A stretch of 64,000 bases of DNA from Hydractinia symbiolongicarpus. Lineage: Eukaryota > Cnidaria > Hydrozoa > Anthoathecata > Hydractiniidae. Positions 54,645-64,000 of the stretch are shown in pieces. Position 1 is the first letter of the stretch, and each line of letters starts with the position of its first letter. The DNA lies in contig NC_079880.1 of the NCBI RefSeq assembly GCF_029227915.1, positions 30,683,501 to 30,747,500 of the forward strand, written 5' to 3'. Under the pieces are notes generated by a model. That model was not told the origin of the DNA. It worked only from the letters and a program-made list of their open reading frames with translations, and ran no database searches. Position numbers and translations under genes: made by a program.

Positions 54645-55067
54645 TGCTTAAAAACTCTGAAACAAATTATTTTTAGCCCAAAAACAGTTGCAACATTTGG
54701 TAAAACAGCATTGCATGTGAGCTAGATTCTTAGGGAATGAACCAGTTGACAGTTTCCTTTGAAACAAAATTATTTAGTGGTATTACATGAAGAAGCTGCT
54801 TGTTTAATAATTTTAGCATGATTGCAGTATTATTTTTTAAGAAATACACTTAACAACTTTAAGCCAACTTCAGATCAATGTATTTTTACATGGAAGTGCA
54901 AAATTGCTGTGTGTTTACACCTTCATATTTTATAAAAAACAAGTTTATTATTAATATTATTATTATTATATATTATTATTATTTTATTTAGATAAAACAA
55001 CACTGATATTGGAAGCCCATTGATTGTCAGTGTGTCATGCAACAGTGTTTGAACAGTTATGTTGCAG
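54645..55067. other. Non-coding stretch with (TTA)n run
   Basis: A TTA-rich microsatellite runs from about 54944 to 54985, just upstream of the Harbinger-associated exon. Confidence 0.6.
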
Positions 55068-55236
55068 GTTGAAGATCCAGCACACCTGCACAGTGGTAGC
55101 ATTACTCACATTGATGAGCAACCAGTTATTGTTTCATCAAAGAAAGCCAAAAAAAGTAATGGGTCAACTACAGATCATCACACAGAGGTTGATCATGAAG
55201 CAATAAAGTTTATCGACAAACATCTGGCTGCTATCG
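55068..55236 (+). CDS. Candidate exon of a Harbinger-associated accessory protein
   Basis: An open 169-bp segment bounded by an acceptor ('gttgcag') and donor ('gtaagt'). It reads 'VEDPAHLHSGSITHIDEQPV', a Lys-rich 'SSKKAKKS' and then 'EAIKFIDKHLAAI'. Harbinger elements carry a second gene for a MYB/MADF-type DNA-binding protein, and this exon lies just upstream of the Harbinger transposase remnant in the same orientation. The acidic/Lys-rich stretch ending in a short helix would fit the hinge of such a protein, but there is no diagnostic domain. The neighbouring exons were not found, so the assignment rests on position and splice sites. Confidence 0.4.
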
Positions 55237-55854
55237 GTAAGTTAATATTTTTAGATACTTTATTTTGTATTTCAAGGATCGAATTAACGTAAATGGTTCG
55301 CAAATTTTGACATTGCGAACCGTTTTGGCATCTTTGCGACCTGTTTTTCATCAATTTCCGAATCAATTTTGTTATTAAATTGGAGCAAACAGCGAATCAA
55401 AATATCCTTTCCTTGAAACAACCCTGGTGTGAATATGAATTCAATCTACCACATTTGAAAGTAAAGTTTTTATGTGCTGAATACTTACTTATTTGCTTGA
55501 ATTTACGTTGTAGACGTATTTTGGAGAAAAGGGTTAACTTCGTTACCATGAAAACAAGTTTAAAGTGATTTTCCAAAAAGTTCCGCGGTTGTTGCGCAAC
55601 ATTGCTGCAACAAGTTGTTGCGCAACACTATGTTACCGAAACAAAAACATCCTAAAAATGGCACATGTGAACACTCGATTTATCCTTCTTTGTCAGCTCA
55701 AACTGTTGATCAGTATACTCGCGAAGAGACGAAAACAAAAGCAAAAGAAGAGAAGAAGTCATTGATTTTGGGTTAGAGATATTCTCAAAAATTAGAGATA
55801 ATTTCAAAATTTTTGAATTCAAAAATTCAAAAAAAAGATTTTGGGTTAGAGATA

Positions 55855-56835
55855 TTTTCAAAAAATTTTTGCCCAAGTAGGGAACCAATAACACCTGCTG
55901 AGCGATTAATAGTAACATTTAACGTTATTTGGCCACAGGGGAATCCCAACAAACGCAGTTATTTTATGGTATGTAATATCATAAGTGAAACTACTCAAGC
56001 TATATGGGATAGTTTGATGCCGATATACTTAAAGTCGGCAGACACTATCGAAGAATGGAGAACCATTGCTTTCGAATTTGAAAAAGAATGGAACTATCCT
56101 AACCGTGTAGGGGCAATTGATGGTAAACATGTATGCATAGAAGCTCCAGCTAACTCTGGTTCCGCACTACAAAACGTTTTTTAGTATGGTTCTTATGGCA
56201 ATATGCGATGCCAAGTACTGTTTAACAATGTTTGATATAGGAAGTTATGGCAGAGTTAATGATGCGTCTATATTCAATAAAAGCGAAATATACAACGCTT
56301 TTCAAAATAATTTATTAAATCTTACCGAACACAAAACAACATCATCGAAATCGAAACTTCTACCAGTTTTAATTGGAGATGACATTTTCACTTTAAAACC
56401 CTGGCTCATGAAACCATTTCATTCTCGGCTTAACGTCCGTTTTCCATGCTAGCATGGGTTGGACGGGGTATATTAATGACCCTCTTCCAATCTGATCTAG
56501 ACTGTGTTAGATCTAAACTCAACTTCCTCTCTATCAAGTCTGTCCTTATATTTCCTGGTAAAAATCTATTATTTGAAGAAAGAATATATAATTATCGTTG
56601 AAAATACATTTGGTATTACTGCAGCAAAATGGAGAATATTTCGCTAACCAATAAAAGCTAAACCCACAAAAATTGAAGGAATAATTAAAGCTACTGTTTC
56701 TTTACACAACTACCCACGTTTAACAGATGTCCCAAAATATACTCCTTCTGGTTTTGTTGATTGTGAATCGAATTCAGGTGAAATAATACCTGGAGATTGG
56801 AGAAAGGAGATAATTTGTAGTTCAACTTTTTAAAC
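55855..56835 (+). pseudogene. Harbinger (DDE_Tnp_4-type) transposase remnant, interrupted by a LINE tail
   Basis: The plus-strand pieces follow the family order: 'REPITPAERLIVTFNVI' (near 55880-55930), 'NPNKRSYFMVCNIISETTQA', 'WNYPNRVGAIDGKHVCIEAP' with the first catalytic Asp (near 56120), a frameshift at about 56180, then 'CDAKYCLTMFDIGSYGRVND' with the second Asp (near 56255), 'LPVLIGDDIFTLKPWLMKPF' ending at about 56420, a 130-bp LINE tail insertion, then 'FPGKNLLFEERIYNYR' and, after a small loss, 'ENTFGITAAKWRIF' with the catalytic Glu (near 56600), ending 'KATVSLHNY' and 'IIPGDWRKE'. In life it would cut and paste the Harbinger element. Here it is dead through a frameshift, an insertion and a deletion. 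Confidence 0.88.
56423..56555 (-). mobile_element. RTE LINE 3' tail inserted in the Harbinger remnant
   Basis: Nearly the same as the 3' end at 51740-51875: 'ggcttaacgtccgttttcca', 'tgctagcatgggttggacgg', 'ggtatattaatgac' and 'gactgtgttagatc'. It splits the transposase frame exactly after 'LMKPF' and before 'FPGKN', so it inserted after the Harbinger copy was in place. Confidence 0.85.
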
Positions 56836-57200
56836 TTTGCCAAAATCTAGAAGTAACCGCTCAACAAATGATGCTAATTTGATTTGTCTTTCTTTTTCCC
56901 AGCACTGAAGGAGAATAGATCTATTTCAATATCGCCTTTTCATGATTAGCCGTGGTGGCAAAAAATCAAAACATTGCATGAAAACGAGGTTAGTTTTAGA
57001 TAAAGTTCAGGACGCCTAGTTGTTTACTAGCTGTCCTGACCTTAGTTATACACAAATGTTGGTTTTATGATTTTCAACTGCCATATTGAAAGGATCGTAG
57101 TGAATAAAAATATATATTGAGGGTATTAGTAGTGGTATTGTGACAAAAAATATGAATATTTATTGATATTAAAGAGTGTATTTATGGCAACTTTAATGTT
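56836..57200. other. Non-coding stretch
   Basis: Flank of the Harbinger remnant; its terminal repeats were not identified. Confidence 0.35.
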
Positions 57201-57233
57201 ATTTAGTGGTTTAATGAAATTAAACCACTAAAT
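57201..57233. repeat. Perfect 15-bp hairpin
   Basis: Arms 57201-57215 (atttagtggtttaat) and 57219-57233 are exact reverse complements around a 3-base loop 'gaa'. It may be a transposon end remnant or a local foldback. Confidence 0.85.
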
Positions 57234-57513
57234 TTTCAAACAACAAATGTCAGTGTAATTAATGTTAGGGACACTGTATTAGCTTACCTGTAAACCTATA
57301 CATGTGTGATTAGAGAGTAACTGGCACGGTCTTTATGGCAGGAAAATTTTGCGGGATTTTAATTTTGGGGTCATGCTAATTTCGCGATCGTGTTATTTTG
57401 CATTTAAACATTCAAGTGTGATTAGATGGTCACTGGGACGGTATTCTTTATAGCACGAAAATGTTACGGTATTTTAATTTCGCCTCATTTTTTTTGGCTG
57501 TTATGTTATTTAA

Positions 57514-58020
57514 CCTGTAAACCCATGCTAGTGTGATTAGAGTGAGGACCACTGGCACGGTATTAACTTACCTGTAAACCCATGCAAGAGTGATTATAGT
57601 GATGGTCACTGGCACGGTATTAGCTTACCTGTAAACCCATGCGAGTGTGATTATAGTGAGGGTTACTGGCACGGTATTAGCTTACCTGTAAACCCATGCT
57701 TGTGTGGTTAGAGTGAGGGTCACTGGCACGGTATTAGCTTACCTGTAAACCCATGCGAGTGTGATTATAGTGAGGGTCACTGGCACGGTATTAGCTTACC
57801 TGTAAACTCATGCGAGTGTGATTATAGTGAGGGTCACTGGCACGGTATTAGCTTACCTGTAAGCCCATGCAAGTGTGATTATAGTGAGGGTCACTGGCAC
57901 GGTATTAGCTTACCTGTAAACCCATGCTTGTGTGCTTAGAGGGAGGGTCACTGTCAAGGTATTAACTTACCTGTAAACCCATGCTTGTGTGCTTAGAGTG
58001 AAGGTCTCTGGCACGGTAAT
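57514..58020. repeat. 57-bp minisatellite, nine copies
   Basis: Copies start at 57514, 57571, 57628, 57685, 57742, 57799, 57856, 57913 and 57970 with the core 'cctgtaaacccatgcgagtg', 'tgattatagtgagggtcact' and 'ggcacggtattagctta'. Two more diverged copies can be traced upstream near 57280 and 57410, with inserted sequence between them. Confidence 0.95.
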
Positions 58021-58939
58021 TCCGACTTTAGGACTAAACCAGTTTGGTATTGTGTAATCTTTCGTGACTCCCTCTGTTTCTTTTCATCATTTTTAACTTT
58101 CCCTTTCTCCCTGACTCCTTCTACTTATCATTATTATCTTATATATTAATTCCCTTGCGTGAGTAAAACTGTGAGTCCACGACACGGAAATCACGGGTCA
58201 CTTTCTTATGACGTGGCTGTACGCTAAAATTTAACTAAAAAGATTAGGGATGTACTTCATAGAAATCGCACATAAGGTGTAAATATATAACCCGCTGCTA
58301 ATAACGATATATATATATATATACCCTTATGCCAAAAAACTCTATGTTAGCATATATATATATAGGTATCGCTACATATGAAACGGTATTAGATATTCAC
58401 AAAGCATACGGACTGTTAAATGAAGTTCCTAGCATAAAACGGAAAATGTGTTTACGAAAAAGATGGCTGTTCTTTTTGAGTATTCTCTACTCTTTCATTC
58501 AAAATAAATCTTTAAAAAAACATTTGAAGAAGAGCATGGTTTTATAAATTAATCATAGCAAGGTTCTGTAAGGTTTTTTCATGTTTTATGTTCAGTTTTG
58601 ATTATATTATTGTTGCCAGACATGTTTTATAGCTAGCATCATAAAAAGCCAACCACCACCAACAACTAGCTAGCTAGCTAGGAATATATATATATATGTA
58701 GCCATGTTCTTTATACCTAGCTAAGTCTCCAGTTTATATTTAAGTGGCTAGCTATTAGCTGCTGTAGCTAGCTAATGCTAGCTTTAAACTAAAGATTCCC
58801 AGTATATATATTCCCACAAAACCCATCAAACGTTATTAGCTAACCCTGAAAATTTTAAACATTTTCCTGGTTTTTTTTTGGTTTGCGAAGTTCTTTTCCT
58901 CCAAATATTCTGAAAATAAAGTTCAGAAATTACTTATTT
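58021..58939. other. Non-coding stretch with TA and AGCT microsatellites
   Basis: A (TA)n run lies near 58306-58323, and 'ctagctagctagctag' words lie near 58667-58680 with more between 58740 and 58785. No gene supported; open frames at 58329-58547 and 58883-59089 are AT-composition artefacts. Confidence 0.5.
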
Positions 58940-60788
58940 TTAAAATGTAAATTTAATTTGTTTCAAATTGTGGTTTTGACATTTTCATGTAAGAATTTGT
59001 GGGCAAAAACCTTAATCAGCATGCTAAAAGAACTGACTTTTCTTAATTTAGAATTACTAAACACAACCATTTTCTTACATTTAGTGTAAACTTTTGTGCA
59101 TATGGCTTATATTTAATACACCAAAAAAGCTACTTTATTGATTTCAATTTTATACTCTTTGTAAGCTATTTTTTTCTTCTTTTTGACATTTTGAATTAAC
59201 TTAATGTTGTAGAAGGCATATAATATACATGCATATAAAAAAATTGAATTTTGCAAATTTCTGTTTTACCACTCAATTTTTACATTTTATAAGTTATTTG
59301 GAACAGAATGGTATGAAATAGACCAAAATACCTGATCTTAGTTGTTTTTAATTTACAGGCTGTGTCTGTGAAACTTTAAGGGGAACATTTGGTGGAAGAC
59401 AATGGCATGACATATACTGATAGAACTGATTTTTGTTGTGTTAGATGTTATATCTGAACCTTTTTGACATTTTATGTTAATTTTGCGAGGAAGGACCATA
59501 TATATATACACAGAAGAAGAATTCAATTTTTCACCTTGCAAGCTTTGTTTTTCTATATTTTGTATAAATTCTTACTGGGGAGGACTCCGTGCAATATATC
59601 GAAATGACTGATCCTTCTCGATTTAAATTTGATGTGTTCTAAATCGTATATAGTTTTGGAAATTTTGTGTAAGATTTAATGGGTAAGGGCTAGATGCAAT
59701 ATGTCAAAAAAACTTTTTTTGTTGAATCAGAAGCACTTCCTACAACCATTCTTTTTTTTACAGTTTGTGAAGCTTTTGTGAGGAAAGAGTGTATGCAATA
59801 TTATCGAAATAACTGATTTTTGTTGCAAACTGTTTTTCTTTGGCATTTTGGATTAAAATATTGTTTTAGAGTATATGTACCGAAATAATTAAATTTTGCA
59901 AACTTTGATTTTGTTGTTACCTCTCATTTTTTACATTTTGATTAAACTTTTGTGGGAGACCGTCGGTATGTGAAGGACCAAAATAAGAGATTTTAGTATT
60001 ATTTAGAATTTGTATTTTGTGTTGCAAAATTGGTGCAAAAATTGACATAAAATGAACTTATATACAGATTGATTGCTGTTGTTTAACATGACTCATTATG
60101 ACTTATATATATATTTTATGAAAATTTGTGACAGAATACTATGTGAGATTTGAAATTTTGTTTACTTTATTGATGGTAAAACAGCATGCAAATTGCTAAA
60201 AGGACTTCATTAATTTTAGATTTAAACACCGTTATTTTGTTGGCATTTTGTCTAAAGTTTGGTGAGGAAGGACCGTATGCAATATATCAAATAATGTTTT
60301 ATTGCATTATAATTTATCCTTGCAAATCCCTTTTTAACACCTTAGATAAAAATTTCTACTTAGGCAAAATTTATTGTTTACTTTTCACATTTTGTGTCAA
60401 CCTTTGGCAGGGTTTGCAATAAACTAACTGATTTTAACATATACAATGAGAGAGATTTGTGTTTGACATTGATCAGCTTTTTTGTATATATGTGACGTTT
60501 TGAGTGATTTAAATTTTATGGGTGAGATGTATGTTGAAATGCTTTTAAAAACTTTTTTCCGAATAATTTTCGCATTTGTCAGATGGTCAGAGCAGTAATT
60601 TTAGTAGATTTAGATTTTAAATGTCACATATATACTGCAGTTGTTGAAAACCCTTAATTTTTTTGGTCATTTATATAATAATGCAGATGTAAGATGCGCA
60701 CTGCTGTATTGTTTGTTTTTTGATGGACATATATCTGCTACATAAATTAAATGGAATACAGTGGATTCTTCCACGGGAAACAGCTAGT
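58940..60788 (+). repeat. Non-coding dispersed repeat, right copy (inverted relative to 9029-10596)
   Basis: The part 59205-60788 aligns in reverse complement to 9029-10596. The upstream part 58940-59204 carries the same internal motif style ('gcatgctaaaagaactgact', 'ttagtgtaaacttttgtgc') and so extends the element beyond the place where the left copy is cut. The internal motif '(t)gcaatat' after a G-rich 'gaggaa/gggaaggac' word recurs near 59591, 59696, 59795 and 60279, among others, giving a degenerate period of about 80-110 bp. The element ends with 'ttccacgggaaacagctagt'. No conserved frame. Confidence 0.75.
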
Positions 60789-61097
60789 TATTACTATTAT
60801 TATTATGAAAGTTTATACAGGATGAATATAATTCAGTTTTTAAAAAACTGCTCTTAATATATGTCCTGTGACATATATTTCAGCACCAGGTTTTTTGTTC
60901 TTGTTTATTTTGCATTATCTTTTTTCTCTCTTTAATTTTCTTTTTTTTTTTTGCTGCTTCTTTTAAACGTTTCTTGTATGGTGACGATGTAATTATCTTT
61001 AATCCTTCCCCCTTTCTTTTCTTCGCGGGCAATGTTGACGTTGTGCAAAATTGATTAAGTGATATATTTTATTTCAATTTTTCCAATGCAGATAATT
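60789..61097. other. Non-coding stretch with short ATT run
   Basis: A TTA/ATT microsatellite follows the repeat end at about 60787-60806, then T-rich sequence. Confidence 0.45.
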
Positions 61098-61400
61098 TCA
61101 CAAAAAAATCACAAACTTTGATTTGTTTTCTACCATTGCACTGTCTATGTTATATTTATCAGTTGCATTGGTTTCAATGATTTTATCAATAAATTCATCT
61201 GATGAGATAACGTTAGAGTTAAATGAACAAATACCACTTGTTTTAAATCTAGGATTCTTAATTGTGTCTGATTTAACATATGCTTCCCTCAATAGTTCAC
61301 CTAACTGCAAAATTGTTATTTGACGACCAGAATGAGCCCATGTCCACTTTCATATTGCTTTAAATGCAGATTTAGTGTCTTGAACTTCAATTAAGTGGCT
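61098..61400 (-). pseudogene. Pogo/Tigger-like (DDE_1) transposase C-terminal fragment
   Basis: The minus-strand reading gives 'WAHSGRQITILQLGELLREA', then 'YVKSDTIKNPRFKTSGICSF' and 'NSNVISSDEF' before a stop at 61098. The pattern of a helix followed by 'F-TSGI-SFN---I' is the C-terminal end of DDE_1 transposases of the pogo/jerky type ('GF--TGI-PFN---'). No catalytic part is seen upstream (61400-61880), and a stop precedes 'WAHSGR', so it is a truncated relic. Confidence 0.6.
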
Positions 61401-61886
61401 GTAGTTTGTGAGATGTATGTGGGGCCAAACTCATTATATAAAGACTATTTTCCTTTGCAATTAGGTTTATTTCTTTAGAGCACCTTGTAGGTTTAAACAA
61501 ATGTTTGATATATCTCATAAAAAACCTTCTTTTATATGTCATAAGATGGGGCACATATTTAGCAGTGGTACCAACACAACTTTAGTTGTCACCTTTCTCT
61601 CTACTAGTAATTGACGCAATCTTTCCCTTTTTCCGCTAATCCGCTAACACTACTTCCACTGGTTTGTAAGTAAGTCCACAATAATCTATATTATAAGTTT
61701 GGTGTGGTTGAAACCCATGTTCTTGAAGCAAAGATTTTATGTGTTAAAAAAACAACGCAACACTTTTACGGTTTACACTATACACTCCTGTTAATCGAGA
61801 CACCCTGTGGTTTTTATAATGATATCGCTTTGTTTCTCTTCAAAAAACTATACACAAAATCTGCGCCTGCCATCTTTCATTCCTTT
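61401..61886. other. Non-coding stretch
   Basis: No feature recognised between the pogo-like relic and the piggyBac end. Confidence 0.35.
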
Positions 61887-61890
61887 TTAA

Positions 61891-64000
61891 CCCTATTTGT
61901 ACCGGGGGTTTTTAAACGTCAAAATCCCAGGTCGCGCTGATTGAGCGCACCCCAAGAAAATCTTTGGCATAAAAGCGGTGAACCTGATCTTTTTTACAGT
62001 AACATAATGTATCTATGTTGTACCAAAAAACACCTACTTTGGATGTTTTCAAGCTAAATTACATTCTCACTGCCCCAATCAACATGAGCGGCTGAAAAAA
62101 GGGGGAAAATTTTTTCAAAAAATGTCCCTAAAGAAGGGTTTTTGACATAAATAGTTTTTTTTACACCAAAACCCTGCTATTAGTATAAAACATGACAAAA
62201 ATAAACAAAAAGAAGTAAACTAATATCAGTAAGGTTCATATCATCAGCTGAAACCAGAACGTTCATTTCTTTGAACACGACATACATTTTTGTATCATAT
62301 GGGCCTGACACGTTGTATTGCCACATGATTGACAAAGTGATTTGACACACGGAATAGATTTTTTCTTTTGGGAATAATTTTCTCTTGCATTCTCAGCCTG
62401 ACAAACAGTACACCTTTTCCTTCTTTCTGCAAATGCAGGACCAATAGCTGCACGCGGTTCCGGATTACATTGCGCATTACCCAAGACAACATTTATTTTT
62501 TGTTTTATGATGGACAACATACCATTTTGAGTTCTTTTTTGTATGGTTGGTTTCACCAATTCCATGACTAATCGAAAGGCGTATTCAAAAGACTGTTGTA
62601 GCGGATCAATACCTTTATTCAGTGATTTACTCGAGCGGTATCCAACATGTAAGAAAACATACTTTTTCTTCATCGTGTGAAACCCCATCCTCTGATCCAC
62701 AATATCAATACCCCCCTTTTTAAAGTCATATAGTTTATATAACCCCAATTTGTGGCAATTATCATCCTTGGTTGTACCTAGGATTGGTTCTAGTGTTGAC
62801 AACATGAGTACATTTTTCTTTCCGTTTGAAGGTTTCACTACATCTGAAGATAAGGACAGCGGCCCATCTTTTTGTCATTACACTTCACTGGACAGTGGCT
62901 CTCTTTGTTTGAAATCTTTCATTCCAATTGGAATTCCTTTCCTGTTGATCTGCATTGTACCAACACAAATGATATCCCTTTCATACAACCAAAACGCAAG
63001 CGGGATTGATGTATATAATCTGTCGAAATATATATTACGTCCGGCCAACGAGACAACATTTAATAGTTGTTTTACCATGTATTTTACTATTTCCTCAGTG
63101 CCTGGTACATAATAAATTCCTGGATCTCTCTGTGGTTTGCCGCTATATGGAGCTGCAGTGAATGTATATGGATATCGTGCTGCATATATGGCTTTCATTA
63201 ATACACCGTGTTTGGCGGGTTTGTTGGGATTGTATTGTTTGAAACTTATCTGTGTCCTCATTGGATACAAGGTTTCATGACATGCATTCATAATTGAAAG
63301 ATTGCCGCAAAACGGTCATGTTTCCATCTTTCATCTCTTGTTGTCTTGTCGTCAAAACAAAGGTTTGTACATATAAAAGAAAACCTATTTCTCGACATAG
63401 TGGCGCTGAATATTGGCGGACCATATTGGTTTGAGAATATTCTATGAGCAGATATACAGTTTAGTTTGTATAGTCCTCGATATAGGTACAATTCAATAAA
63501 TGCATAAATTTCTCCAACAGAGGTTTTTTCATGTACGAATACCTACTATTTGCGTCAAGAAATTATCAGGTAATTTGGACAGAGTGCGTCTAATCTTTCT
63601 GTTGGTGCACAACAAAATGTTATTCACAATTTCAGGAGTGAAGTAGAGCTCAAAAGCAGAACGGAGTGATGCAGTTTCACGAGCTTTTGGTTGTGGGCCT
63701 TGTCGTCCAGTAATGACATTTGCACGATTATTTTGACCAACATTACCAGCTTGTGGCTGATTCTGGAAAGTGCGAATTATGTCATTTTTCTTCTTATTAT
63801 CTATTTTGAAATTGCTTTGGATAGACTTTGATTCTGGTGGTATTGGAAAAACGTTATAATTTTCTAAAATTTGTAGCGGCAGCAATACTGTTTACTAAGC
63901 AATATTTCGTATGTCGATGTCTCCTCAAATGGTTTGCTCCGGCTTCCTCTTCACTTTCGGACGCATCATGGTCAGCATCACCTACACTGTCATCGTTATC
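61891..64000 (-). mobile_element. piggyBac element, 3' end in view, runs off right edge
   Basis: The sequence 'ttaaccctatttgtaccggg' starts with TTAA at 61887-61890. A piggyBac-style terminus begins with CCC directly after the TTAA duplication. The transposase remnant (62263-63885) reads towards this end. The other end lies beyond the window, so the terminal repeat cannot be confirmed. Confidence 0.7.
62263..63885 (-). pseudogene. piggyBac transposase (PGBD4-like), frame-broken
   Basis: Minus-strand pieces from high to low coordinates: an N-terminal Asn/Gln-rich part, 'ARETASLRSAFELYFTPEIV', 'SVGEIYAFIELYLYRGLYK' after a frameshift near 63535, 'RNRFSFICTNLCFDDKTTRD', then 'HETLYPMRTQISFKQYNPNK', 'GRNIYFDRLYTSIPLAFWLY', 'MKPSNGKKNVLMLS', 'YDFKKGGIDIVDQRMGFHTM' and a C-terminal cysteine-rich zinc-binding region (CTVCQAEN to CMSCSKK). 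The second and third catalytic Asp are present (IYFDRLYTS and GGIDIVDQ). The first is lost: the family has Asp-Glu before 'TLYPMRTQ' and here it is His-Glu, after a small deletion. With at least three frame breaks it is inactive. Confidence 0.9.

Noticed and set aside
56423-56452. Natural C-terminus of the Harbinger frame ending in HSRLNVRFPC
   Set aside because: Those residues come from the inserted LINE tail, and the transposase resumes after it.
57514-58020. CRISPR-like repeat array
   Set aside because: The full 57-bp unit is conserved with no variable spacers; a minisatellite.

Overview
The window looks like animal nuclear DNA, most likely cnidarian and perhaps hydrozoan. It is AT-rich, has GT-AG spliced genes with small phase-matched exons, intronless seven-transmembrane receptors, and a dense, varied load of decayed transposons (several LINE clades, tRNA-derived SINEs, piggyBac, Harbinger, pogo-like and many short inverted-repeat elements). 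Nothing bacterial or viral was seen. The species call is an inference from gene style and repeat content.

Only five host protein-coding genes are well supported. (1) A seven-transmembrane receptor at 6999-7889 (+). (2) CFAP299, a conserved cilium/flagellum-associated protein, whose ten coding exons run from 22141 to 29849 (+) and give a 233-residue product. (3, 4) Two tandem paralogues of a four-transmembrane protein at 31283-31873 and 34430-35029 (+), each with a 5' non-coding exon and leader intron. (5) A second seven-transmembrane receptor at 39810-40973 (-).

The outstanding structure is an 11.8-kb direct tandem array (about 10653-22453). Its roughly 3.1-kb unit carries the TATA-like promoter region, start codon, first coding exon and splice donor of CFAP299. 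There are four copies of this first exon (12839, 15943, 19037, 22141), and exons 2-10 occur once, starting at 27390. The copies alternate A-B-A-B (spacing 3104, 3094, 3104), so the array is really two copies of a 6.2-kb dimer. A and B exons differ by Ser/Ala at residue 7. Each unit also holds a decayed piece related to a TTAA-flanked mobile element (an intact relative lies at 36747-37690) and a broken retroelement fragment.

Layout: 1-660 LINE endonuclease remnant; 0.7-7 kb mostly non-coding with a SINE tail, a perfect inverted repeat and a 48-bp repeat; 7-8 kb receptor; 9.0-10.6 kb a non-coding repeat present again in inverted orientation at 58.9-60.8 kb; 10.65-22.45 kb the array; 22.5-27.1 kb a repeat-filled first intron of CFAP299; 27.4-29.85 kb CFAP299 exons 2-10; 30.6-35 kb tetraspan pair; 35.4-37.7 kb LINE tail, 46-bp repeat and TTAA element; 39.8-41 kb receptor; 43.7-52.7 kb LINE and SINE wreckage with a 1-kb inverted-repeat element; 53.2-54.6 kb another inverted-repeat element; 55-56.8 kb Harbinger remnant interrupted by a LINE tail; 57.5-58.0 kb a 57-bp minisatellite; 61.1-61.4 kb pogo-like transposase tail; 61.9 kb to the right edge a piggyBac element with a broken transposase. 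No operon-like or pathway relation among the host genes is visible.
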